DNA of 5,013 nt from Betaproteobacteria bacterium UBA6904 (GTDB taxonomy: Bacteria > Pseudomonadota > Gammaproteobacteria > Burkholderiales > SG8-39): contig DKBI01000290.1 of the NCBI GenBank assembly GCA_002451175.1, positions 1-5,013 of the forward strand, given 5' to 3'. The notes under the pieces were generated by a model. It had not been told where the DNA came from and did no database searches. It saw only the letters and a program-made list of their open reading frames with translations. Shown piece by piece: positions 1 to 5,013 of this stretch (positions within the stretch are counted from its first letter, which is position 1; each line of letters begins with the position of its first letter). Both the position numbers and the translations under genes were made by a program.

Positions 1-26
1 TGCTCTACCAGCTGAGCTAACGGCCC
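1..26 (-). tRNA. tRNA, 5' part only, probably tRNA-Lys (runs off the left edge)
   Basis: The minus strand from 26 down to 1 reads as the first 26 nucleotides of a tRNA. It shows a 7-nt acceptor strand (GGGCCGT), U8 and A9, a D-stem GCTC/GAGC closing the loop AGCTGGTA, and A26. The anticodon arm and 3' half lie outside the window, so identity cannot be read directly. The acceptor strand differs by one base from my recollection of proteobacterial tRNA-Lys (GGGTCGT). A tRNA-Lys just after the tol-pal-cpoB block is also known from E. coli, where lysT follows cpoB, so synteny supports Lys. Another isoacceptor such as Val is less likely. The tRNA 5' end lies 22 bp after the stop of the transporter gene, on the same strand. 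Confidence 0.85.
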
Positions 27-42
27 CCAGGGAAAGGGCGCG

Positions 43-48
43 ATTTTA
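43..48 (-). promoter_or_regulatory. Possible -10 element for the tRNA gene
   Basis: The minus strand reads TAAAAT here, five of six matches to the sigma-70 -10 consensus, and this is the most AT-rich patch in the area. It is followed by a G/C-rich stretch (CGCGCCC), which resembles the discriminator of stable-RNA promoters. A start about 7 bp downstream would give a leader of roughly 10 nt before the tRNA. I see no convincing -35 box at 16-18 bp spacing, since that stretch lies in the 3' end of the transporter gene. The hexamer also overlaps the TAA of a tandem stop, so it may be fortuitous. Confidence 0.2.
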
Positions 49-1167
49 TCAGCCCTCGCGCGTCATGCGCCAGTACTGCCACTTCATCGTGGCGGCGGCG
101 CCGGCGACGATCGCGAGGAAGGTGAGGATCGAGCCCAGCGCAAGGGTGGAGAACCCCGAGATGCCCTGGCCGATCGTGCAGCCGAGCGCGGTGATGCCGC
201 CGAAGCCCATCAGCACCGCGCCGACCAGGTGGCTCGCAGTGTCCTCGGCGTCGCGGAAGCCTTCCCACGCGAAGCTGCGCGTGGCGAGCGCCCAGGCCGC
301 CGAGCCGGCGATCACGCCCCCGGCGGAGGCGATGCCGTAGGTGATGATCTTGGTCTTGTCGGTCCACAGCATCAGGTACTCGAGCGAGAAGGCGAGCGGC
401 GCGATGAACGAGAACGCCTCCATGCGGCCGGTGTTCGTCGCGACGAAGGCTTCCTGCAGCGTGTTCGGGTCCTCGGCGATGTAGCCGAGCCGGCCGCTGA
501 TGTACCAGCCGCCCACCACCACGAGGCCGGTGACGACGCCCCCGAGCGTGTAGTCGAAGCTCGCGCGGAAGTCCTTCGCCGCGTAGGCGTAGGCGATCAG
601 GCCGCCGCCGATGACGAGGCTCAGCGCGAGGATCCAGGTCTTCTTGTCGCCGCCCGCGGCGCGCGCGAGCATCGACGGCAGGTCCTGGCCGCCGGCGAGC
701 GTGACCGCGGCCTGCTCGAGGACGTTGGCCCGGAACGCGCCGAACAGCCCGCGCAGCGTCATGTACGCGGCGATGCCCGCGACGATGAACACGACCACCG
801 ACTTCAGGTTGCCGCCGCCGATGCGGATCAGCGTCTTCGAGCCGCAGCCCGAGGCGAGCGTCATGCCGACGCCGAACAGGAAGCCGCCCACGAGGTACGA
901 CAGCCACATCAGGTTCGGCCCGGGGTAGATGGACTTCGACAGGTCCACGACGCCCGCGAGGTGCAGCGCGTTCGCGCCGAGGATCGCGACGCCGATCGCC
1001 AGCAGCCACATGCGCAGGCGGCTCTTGTCGCCCATGTTCACCCAGTCGGACACGGCGCCCATCGTGCAGAAATTGGTCTTGTTGCCGACCGCGCCGAACA
1101 CGAAGGCGAGCGCGAAAGCGCTCCAGGTGACGAGGCTGGCGATCTGGGCGGGATTGGCTTCGTTCAT
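49..1167 (-). CDS. YeeE/YedE-family membrane transporter (thiosulfate uptake, TsuA-like)
   Basis: This encodes a 372-residue, highly hydrophobic protein with about nine or ten likely membrane segments. The YeeE/YedE signatures are clear: NFCTMGA with Cys34 near the N-terminus, SGCGSK with Cys108, and GCTIGQG with Cys330. In the characterised family member TsuA, cysteines of these motifs line the pore and pass thiosulfate into the cytoplasm; thiosulfate as the substrate here is inferred from the family. These three are the only cysteines in the protein. The second half of the internal repeat has GRMEAFSF where a fourth Cys motif might be expected. The protein is full length and single-chain, not split into two short subunits. 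The ATG is the only plausible start: an in-frame TAA lies at 1182-1180 and there is no Shine-Dalgarno. The gene ends in tandem stops, TGA then TAA. No tusA or rhodanese gene, the usual sulfur-carrier partner, is visible. It follows queC by 59 bp on the same strand. Confidence 0.88.
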   Translation of the reverse strand: MNEANPAQIASLVTWSAFALAFVFGAVGNKTNFCTMGAVSDWVNMGDKSRLRMWLLAIGVAILGANALHLAGVVDLSKSIYPGPNLMWLSYLVGGFLFGVGMTLASGCGSKTLIRIGGGNLKSVVVFIVAGIAAYMTLRGLFGAFRANVLEQAAVTLAGGQDLPSMLARAAGGDKKTWILALSLVIGGGLIAYAYAAKDFRASFDYTLGGVVTGLVVVGGWYISGRLGYIAEDPNTLQEAFVATNTGRMEAFSFIAPLAFSLEYLMLWTDKTKIITYGIASAGGVIAGSAAWALATRSFAWEGFRDAEDTASHLVGAVLMGFGGITALGCTIGQGISGFSTLALGSILTFLAIVAGAAATMKWQYWRMTREG

Positions 1168-1189
1168 GGGGTGGGCAATTTAGCGCAAG

Positions 1190-1216
1190 GCCGCGCCCGC
1201 GGCATCCCCCGCCGCG
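1190..1216 (-). other. GC-rich hairpins in the queC-transporter gap
   Basis: The 59-bp gap 1168-1226 holds two alternative perfect stems on the minus strand. One pairs CGCGGC (1216-1211) with GCCGCG (1203-1198) across a 7-nt loop. The other pairs GCCGC (1203-1199) with GCGGC (1194-1190) across a 4-nt loop. The two share bases and cannot form together. No run of T follows either stem, so this is not a standard intrinsic terminator. It could slow transcription or protect the 3' end of the upstream message, or be chance in GC-rich DNA. Confidence 0.25.
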
Positions 1217-1226
1217 TATCCTGCGA

Positions 1227-1904
1227 TCAAGCCGCCTGATACCGCGTCACGTCGGCGACGCCCGCCGCCGCGAACCCCTGCCGCCGGATGCGGCACGCGT
1301 CGCAGGCGCCGCAGGCGCGGCCCTCGGCGTCGGGCTGGTAGCAGCTCACCGTCCCCGCGAGATCCACGCCGAAATCCGCCGCGAGCCGGATGATCGCCGC
1401 CTTCGGCAGGTCGACGAGCGGCGCGCGCACCTCGATGCGCCGGCCCTCGATCGCCGCCCGGGTGGCGAGGTTCGCCATCGCCTCGAAGGCGCGCAGGTAC
1501 TCCGGCCGGCAGTCCGGATAGCCCGAGTAGTCCACCGCATTCGCGCCGACGAAGAGGTGCTGCGCGCCGAGCACCTCGGCCCAGCCGAGCGCGAGCGAGA
1601 GGAAGATCGTGTTGCGCGCCGGGACGTAGGTGACCGGAATCCCCGGCTGCACGCCGTCCGTGGGCACCGCGATCGAGCGGTCGGTGAGCGCCGAGCCGCC
1701 GAACTGCGCGAGATCCAGGGCGATGACGCGGTGCTCGGCCGCGCCGAGCGCCTGCGCGATGCGGCGCGCCGCCTCCAGCTCGACGCCGTGGCGCTGGCCG
1801 TACTGCACGGAGAGGCAGTGGCAGGCGAAGCCCTCGCGCCGCGCCCAGGCGAGGGTGGTCGCCGAGTCGAGCCCGCCCGAGAGCAGGACGACCGCGCGCT
1901 TCAG
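1227..1904 (-). CDS. queC: 7-cyano-7-deazaguanine (preQ0) synthase QueC
   Basis: QueC converts 7-carboxy-7-deazaguanine to preQ0 using ATP and ammonia, a cytoplasmic step towards queuosine in tRNAs with GUN anticodons. The 225-residue product has the family hallmarks: the PP-loop SGGLDS at residues 9-14 for ATP binding, VQYGQRH near 33-39, PARNTIFLS at 95-103, [16 protein letters not shown] at 121-136, and a C-terminal zinc site with Cys188, Cys198, Cys201 and Cys204. Length is normal for the family. The start is unusual. The conserved beginning (M)[13 protein letters not shown] falls on a CTG at 1904-1902 that overlaps the TGA of cpoB as CTGA. No in-frame ATG, GTG or TTG lies nearby, and any later start would remove the PP-loop. 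A purine-rich AGGGA (1917-1913) sits 8 nt upstream. I see no queE, queD or queF alongside. Confidence 0.95.
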   Translation of the reverse strand: MKRAVVLLSGGLDSATTLAWARREGFACHCLSVQYGQRHGVELEAARRIAQALGAAEHRVIALDLAQFGGSALTDRSIAVPTDGVQPGIPVTYVPARNTIFLSLALGWAEVLGAQHLFVGANAVDYSGYPDCRPEYLRAFEAMANLATRAAIEGRRIEVRAPLVDLPKAAIIRLAADFGVDLAGTVSCYQPDAEGRACGACDACRIRRQGFAAAGVADVTRYQAA

Positions 1905-2653
1905 CGCTTCGATCCCTGCGCGAGCCGCTGCTTGGCGCTCGCGACGGCCGCGCTGTCGGGGTATTTCGCGAGCAGCGCCTCGAGCGTCTTCTGCGCGCCG
2001 CGGCGGTCGCCCATCGCCTCCTGCGAGCTGGCGATGTTGAGCATCGCGTCGGCGGCCTTGGCATCTTCCGGCCACGCCGAGACGACCTTCTGCTGCGCCG
2101 CGATCGCCTGCTTGTAGTCGCGCTGCGCGAAATGCGAGTTGCCGATCCAGTACTGCGCCGATGGCGCGAGCCGGCTCGACGGATAGGTGACGAGGAACCC
2201 CTGGAAGGCGGAGATCGCGAGCGGGTAGTTGCCGAGCTTGAACTGGTTGAGCGCCGCCTCGTAGGCCTTGGCTTCCGCCGGCGGCGGCGCGCCCTCGGCG
2301 GCCTTCTCGCCCGCCGCGCCCTGCTCGCGCGCCTGCTCGAGCTTGCGGAGCCGCGCATCGATGTCCACGTACAGGTCCTTCTGCCGGCGCTCGGACACGT
2401 CGAGCTGGTGCTGCACGACTTCGAGCTGGCCGCGCACGCGCGCCAGCTCGCCGCGCAGCGCCTCGAGCTGGCCGGCGAGGTCGATCAGCGCGCTGCGGTC
2501 CTCCGCCTTGGCCAGGCGGTCGACGATGGCGCGCTCGGTGTTCTGCATCTGCCGGCGCAGCTCCTCGATGCGCCGGCGCGCCTCGTCGTCGTCGAACAGC
2601 GCGTGCGCGCTCGCGCTCCACGCGAGCACCAGCAGCAGGGCCAGGCGGCGCAT
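1901..2653 (-). CDS. cpoB: Cell division coordinator CpoB (YbgF), Tol-Pal accessory protein
   Basis: CpoB is a periplasmic partner of TolA that links outer-membrane constriction to septal peptidoglycan synthesis by PBP1B-type enzymes; that role is known from E. coli. The 250-residue product starts with a signal peptide ([18 protein letters not shown], cleavage probably near residues 17-18). A long charged coiled coil follows at about 22-110, with repeated Leu/Arg/Glu heptads and the family-typical RRQMQ and LEQAR segments. An Ala/Pro/Glu-rich linker covers about 111-127. The C-terminal TPR domain from about 129 to 247 contains [40 protein letters not shown] and the YPDS motif. Length is normal. 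The ATG overlaps the TGA of pal by one base (TGATG), and its own TGA overlaps the queC start, so translation is probably coupled on both sides. Confidence 0.95.
   Translation of the reverse strand: MRRLALLLVLAWSASAHALFDDDEARRRIEELRRQMQNTERAIVDRLAKAEDRSALIDLAGQLEALRGELARVRGQLEVVQHQLDVSERRQKDLYVDIDARLRKLEQAREQGAAGEKAAEGAPPPAEAKAYEAALNQFKLGNYPLAISAFQGFLVTYPSSRLAPSAQYWIGNSHFAQRDYKQAIAAQQKVVSAWPEDAKAADAMLNIASSQEAMGDRRGAQKTLEALLAKYPDSAAVASAKQRLAQGSKR
1913..1917 (-). promoter_or_regulatory. Putative ribosome binding site for queC
   Basis: The minus strand reads AGGGA inside the last codons of cpoB, 8 nt before the proposed CTG start of queC. It is a partial Shine-Dalgarno match at normal spacing, and it is the main local support for initiation at the non-standard codon. 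Coupling to termination of cpoB at the overlapping TGA would help. Confidence 0.4.
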
Positions 2654-3213
2654 CAATACTCGCCCGCGTAGAGGATGTCGCTGCGCCGGTTCTGCGCCCA
2701 CGCCTCCTCGCTGCTGCCCTGGGCCTTCGGCTTCTCCTCGCCGAGGCTGACCGCCTCGACCTGCGGCTCCTGCGCGCCGAGCAGGATCAGCATCTTCTTC
2801 ACGCCTTCGGCGCGGCGCTGGCCGAGCGCGAGGTTGTATTCGCGGCTGCCGCGCTCGTCGGTGTTGCCCTGGATGAGCATCTTGGCGTTGCGGTTGTCGC
2901 GCAGGTAGCGCGCGTGCGCCTCGACGAGGCCCTTGTACTCGTCCTTGATGTCGAACTTGTCGAGGTCGTAATAGATCGAGCGCTTGGAGAGGATCGAGCC
3001 GGGGTCGGTGAGCGGCGAAGCCCCCGGCTTCTGCCCGGTCGTGAGGTCCACGCTGCGCACGCCGCCGGGCTGCACCGGCTGGGTCTGCGCGCCGGGCTGC
3101 TGCGCACCGGTCGGCGGCCGGTCCTCGACGCCGGCGGGCGCCTGCTCCTGCGTGGGAGTACTGGAGCACGCGGCAAGCGTGACGATCGTCAGTGCGGTCA
3201 AGAGTGCTCGCAT
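2653..3213 (-). CDS. pal: Peptidoglycan-associated lipoprotein Pal
   Basis: Pal is an outer-membrane lipoprotein whose OmpA-like domain binds the meso-diaminopimelate stem of peptidoglycan or, alternatively, TolB. The 186-residue precursor has a short lipoprotein signal with lipobox LAAC, so Cys16 should be acylated. Residues 17 to about 65 form a Pro/Gln/Gly-rich linker. The OmpA-like domain runs from about 79 to 183 and shows [14 protein letters not shown], the binding loop [21 protein letters not shown], and the closing NRRSDILY. The Asn in GNTDERG, where E. coli has His, is common in betaproteobacteria as I recall. The ATG at 3213 is chosen because an excellent Shine-Dalgarno lies 7 nt upstream and the signal peptide then begins MRALLTALT. 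An upstream in-frame ATG would lie inside tolB and adds nothing. It follows tolB by 14 bp and overlaps cpoB by one base. Confidence 0.97.
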   Translation of the reverse strand: MRALLTALTIVTLAACSSTPTQEQAPAGVEDRPPTGAQQPGAQTQPVQPGGVRSVDLTTGQKPGASPLTDPGSILSKRSIYYDLDKFDIKDEYKGLVEAHARYLRDNRNAKMLIQGNTDERGSREYNLALGQRRAEGVKKMLILLGAQEPQVEAVSLGEEKPKAQGSSEEAWAQNRRSDILYAGEY

Positions 3214-3220
3214 ATCCGTA

Positions 3221-3226
3221 CTCCTT
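3221..3226 (-). promoter_or_regulatory. Shine-Dalgarno of pal
   Basis: The minus strand reads AAGGAG, 7 nt before the pal ATG and directly after the tolB stop (TGAGAAGGAG). It is the strongest ribosome binding site in the window and fixes the pal start. Pal is needed in far greater amounts than TolB, so a strong site of its own within the operon makes sense. Confidence 0.9.
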
Positions 3227-3227
3227 C

Positions 3228-4496
3228 TCATTTGATGAAGGGTCCCCAGGCGGGTTCGCGCACGTCGGCGGCCGACACCGACAGGCGCTGCCGCACCCGC
3301 CCGTCCACCGACACGGCGGACAGGATGCCGCGGCCGCCCACCACCGTGGCAAACAGCACCATGCGGCCGTTGGGCGCGATGCTCGGGGATTCGTCGCGGT
3401 CGCTGTCGGTCAGCACCTGCGTCTGCCGCGTCGTCAGATCGAGCGTCGCGACCTGGAAGCGGCCGTTGTTGCGCGCGACGTACACCAGGCGCTTGCCGTC
3501 GGCGCTGATGCGCGGCGACACGTTGTAGGTTCCCTCGAACGTCACGCGCTGCGCGTCTCCCCCGTTCGCCGGCATGCGGTAGATCTGCGGGCTGCCGCCG
3601 CGATCCGACGTGAAATACAGGCTTTGACCGTCGGGAGAGAACACCGGTTCCGTGTCGATCGTCGCCGATTGCGCGAGCCGCCGCACGCCGCTGCCGTCGG
3701 CGTTCATCAGGTACAGCTGCGAGCCGCCCTCGCGCGACAGCACCACGGCGAGCCGGTTGCCGTCCGGGGACCACGCCGGCGCCGAGTTGGAGCCCTTGAA
3801 GTTCGCGGCGACGTGGCGCTTGCCGTCGAGCAGCGAGTGCACGTAGACCACCGGCTTCTTGTTCTCGAACGACACGTAGGCGAGCCGCCGCCCGTCGGGC
3901 GACCAGGCGGGCGAGATGATCGGCTCGAAGGAGGCGAGCGCGGTCTCCTCGCCGGCGCCGTCGGCGTCGGCGATCTGCAGCTCGTAGCGCGTGCCGCGCT
4001 TGACGACGTAGGCGATGCGCGTCGAGAACACGCCGCGCTCGCCGGTCAGCTTCTCGTAGATGAAGTCGGCGATGCGGTGCGCCGTGGCGCGCGCCTGCTG
4101 CGCGGTGAGCGTGTAGGCGATGCCGCCGAGCGGCGTCTGCTTGACGACGTCGAACAGGCGGAAGCGCGCCTCGAACCGCCCGTCGGGGCGCTGCAGCACC
4201 GAGCCGAGGACGAGCGCGTCGGCGAGCCGGGCGCGCCATTCCGGGAAATTGACGTCGGAGGCCTCCGTGGGCGTCGGCACCATGCGCGGCACCTCGATGC
4301 TGCGGAACAGGCCGCTGCGCTCCAGGTCGGCGCGCACGATGGCGGAAATCGGCGCCGGCAGCGAGGCCTCGCCGGGGAACGACGCGATGGCGATCGGGAT
4401 GCGCTGCGCGCCCGCGCCCGTGATCTCGATGGACAGCTGCGCGCGCGCGGCGCCGCTGAATGCGACGAACGCCAGCAGCGTGAGGAGGAATTTCAT
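3228..4496 (-). CDS. tolB: Tol-Pal system periplasmic beta-propeller protein TolB
   Basis: TolB shuttles in the periplasm between TolA and Pal and keeps Pal free to move until it is delivered to the division site. The 422-residue precursor starts with a Sec signal peptide (MKFLLTLLAF..., cleavage probably after ARA at residue 19). The N-terminal alpha/beta domain covers about 21-150 (IPIAIASF, LVLGSVLQ, HRIADFIYEKLTGERGVFSTRIAYV). A six-bladed propeller follows, and its repeats are easy to see: AWSPDGRRLAYVS at 197, AWSPDGNRLAVVLS at 241, VFSPDGQSLYFTSDRGG at 287, RISADGKRLVYVA at 329 and SIAPNGRMVLFAT at 372 (starts approximate). It ends with the typical EPAWGPF. Length is normal. The ATG fits the signal peptide exactly but has no Shine-Dalgarno. 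It lies 16 bp after tolA and 14 bp before pal. Confidence 0.98.
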   Translation of the reverse strand: MKFLLTLLAFVAFSGAARAQLSIEITGAGAQRIPIAIASFPGEASLPAPISAIVRADLERSGLFRSIEVPRMVPTPTEASDVNFPEWRARLADALVLGSVLQRPDGRFEARFRLFDVVKQTPLGGIAYTLTAQQARATAHRIADFIYEKLTGERGVFSTRIAYVVKRGTRYELQIADADGAGEETALASFEPIISPAWSPDGRRLAYVSFENKKPVVYVHSLLDGKRHVAANFKGSNSAPAWSPDGNRLAVVLSREGGSQLYLMNADGSGVRRLAQSATIDTEPVFSPDGQSLYFTSDRGGSPQIYRMPANGGDAQRVTFEGTYNVSPRISADGKRLVYVARNNGRFQVATLDLTTRQTQVLTDSDRDESPSIAPNGRMVLFATVVGGRGILSAVSVDGRVRQRLSVSAADVREPAWGPFIK

Positions 4497-4503
4497 GGGG
4501 ACA

Positions 4504-4509
4504 ATTATA
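4504..4509 (-). promoter_or_regulatory. Perfect -10-like hexamer just upstream of tolB
   Basis: The minus strand reads TATAAT, identical to the sigma-70 -10 consensus, in the 16-bp tolA-tolB gap. It is followed by TGTCCCC (4503-4497) and then the tolB ATG, so a start 7 bp downstream would fall at the ATG and give a leaderless tolB transcript. No good -35 is seen at 16-18 bp; the best partial match, TTCAGG at 4530-4525, has a short 15-bp spacer. An AT-only octamer is rare in this GC-rich DNA, but it may only be an unstructured start region. Confidence 0.25.
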
Positions 4510-4512
4510 AAG

Positions 4513-5013
4513 TCAGTCCAGCGGCCTGAACTTGAGTTCCAGGTTGCGCACGAAAAGATCCGGCCGGTCGGGCCGCGGCAGGGGCGAGGATTTCAGGATC
4601 GCGCGCTCCACCGCCTCGTCGTAGCCGCGGTGGCCGCTCGACTTGCGCAGCTTCGCGCTGAGCACCTCGCCCGTCGGCAGCTGCACGACGTCGAAGATCG
4701 CCTCGGGATTGCCCTTGAGGTCCGGCGGCAGCAGGACGTTGCCGCGGATCTTCGCGCGCACCTTGTCCACCCAGCCGGCGATCGCGCCCTGGCGCGCCGC
4801 CGAGGCTTCGCGCGCGAGCTGCTCGCGAATGAGCTCCCGCTCGCGGCTCGCGGCGAGCGCCGCCTCCTCGCGGACGGCTTCCTCGCGCAGCGTCTTCTGC
4901 AGCTCCTGCTCGCGCGCGGAGGGCTTGGCCGGCTCGGGCTTGGCCGCCGGCTTGGGCGGCGCGGGTTTCGCCTTCGGCGGCTCGACCTTCGGTTTCGGCG
5001 GCTCGGGCTTCGG
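4513..5013 (-). CDS. tolA: TolA, C-terminal part (gene runs off the right edge)
   Basis: The frame is open from the window edge to the TGA at 4515-4513, giving the last 166 residues of TolA. In order, the fragment shows a Pro/Lys/Ala/Glu-rich stretch (residues 1-31), a charged helical segment of about 40 residues (EQELQKTLREEAVREEA, SRERELIREQLAREAS) typical of the long periplasmic helix of domain II, and the compact C-terminal domain from about 79. That domain contains GWVDKVRAKIRGNVLLPPDL, VQLPTGEVLSAKLRKSSGH, YDEAVERAILKSSPLP and a final LELKFRPLD, the TonB/TolA-like fold that contacts TolB, Pal or CpoB. A GTG at 4770 could be mistaken for the start of a short 85-residue gene; the open, TolA-like sequence upstream shows it is internal. 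The N-terminal membrane anchor, and presumably tolQ and tolR, lie beyond the window. Confidence 0.93.
   Translation of the reverse strand, partial: PKPEPPKPKVEPPKAKPAPPKPAAKPEPAKPSAREQELQKTLREEAVREEAALAASRERELIREQLAREASAARQGAIAGWVDKVRAKIRGNVLLPPDLKGNPEAIFDVVQLPTGEVLSAKLRKSSGHRGYDEAVERAILKSSPLPRPDRPDLFVRNLELKFRPLD

Noticed and set aside
35..56. Possible terminator hairpin AGGGC/GCCCT overlapping the transporter stop
   Set aside because: The stem is only 5 bp, the loop is 12 nt, and just two T residues follow on the minus strand before the tRNA. It would not work as a typical intrinsic terminator.
229..1239. Plus-strand open frame of 336 codons opposite the transporter gene
   Set aside because: It is an antisense shadow in GC-rich DNA: the translation is Arg/Ala/Glu-rich without any motif, and the minus-strand product has clear YeeE/YedE motifs.
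1180..2358. Minus-strand open frame of 392 codons across queC and cpoB in another frame
   Set aside because: The translation is Arg/Ser-rich low complexity and overlaps two well-identified genes in their true frames.
3192..4529. Long plus-strand open frame of 445 codons opposite tolB
   Set aside because: It mirrors tolB, whose protein is unmistakable. The antisense product is a low-complexity Arg/Ala/His-rich chain with no recognisable domain, as expected opposite a GC-rich gene.
4513..4770. Stand-alone 85-residue gene starting at GTG 4770
   Set aside because: The frame stays open to the window edge, and the upstream residues continue the TolA helix and Pro/Lys-rich region, so it is the end of tolA.
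4921..5013. Short tandem DNA repeat in the Pro/Lys-rich region
   Set aside because: The similarity comes from the repetitive Pro-Lys-Ala-Glu codons of the TolA linker; units are irregular and are explained by protein composition.

Overview
The window is very GC-rich, and every gene in it reads on the minus strand. In transcription order, from high to low coordinates, it holds the 3' part of tolA, then tolB, pal, cpoB (ybgF), queC, a YeeE/YedE-family membrane transporter gene and the 5' part of a tRNA gene, most likely tRNA-Lys. Gene content and order, high GC, the Pal peptidoglycan-binding motif with Asn (GNTDERG) and the tRNA-Lys just after the block all suggest a Gram-negative proteobacterium, most likely a betaproteobacterium. 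The lineage is inferred; no species can be named from this window.

Region 2651-5013 is the distal Tol-Pal cluster. TolA carries energy from the inner-membrane TolQ-TolR motor, which is presumably encoded beyond the right edge. TolB is the periplasmic beta-propeller protein, Pal is the outer-membrane lipoprotein that grips peptidoglycan, and CpoB is the periplasmic coiled-coil/TPR partner. Together they maintain the outer membrane and draw it in during division. Gaps are tight: 16 bp between tolA and tolB, 14 bp between tolB and pal, a 1-base overlap between pal and cpoB, and a 4-base overlap between cpoB and queC. This fits one polycistronic unit with translational coupling.

Region 1-1904 holds queC (preQ0 synthase of the queuosine pathway), a 59-bp gap with small GC-rich hairpins, a three-cysteine YeeE/YedE transporter predicted to import thiosulfate or a related sulfur compound, and a 22-bp gap before the tRNA.

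All complete genes are intact and recognisable. No insertion sequence, CRISPR array, phage gene or evident undescribed system was seen. Points worth a second look are an apparent CTG start for queC inside a CTGA overlap, a perfect TATAAT 7 bp before a Shine-Dalgarno-less tolB start, a similar layout ahead of the transporter gene, and the placement of the transporter between queC and the tRNA.
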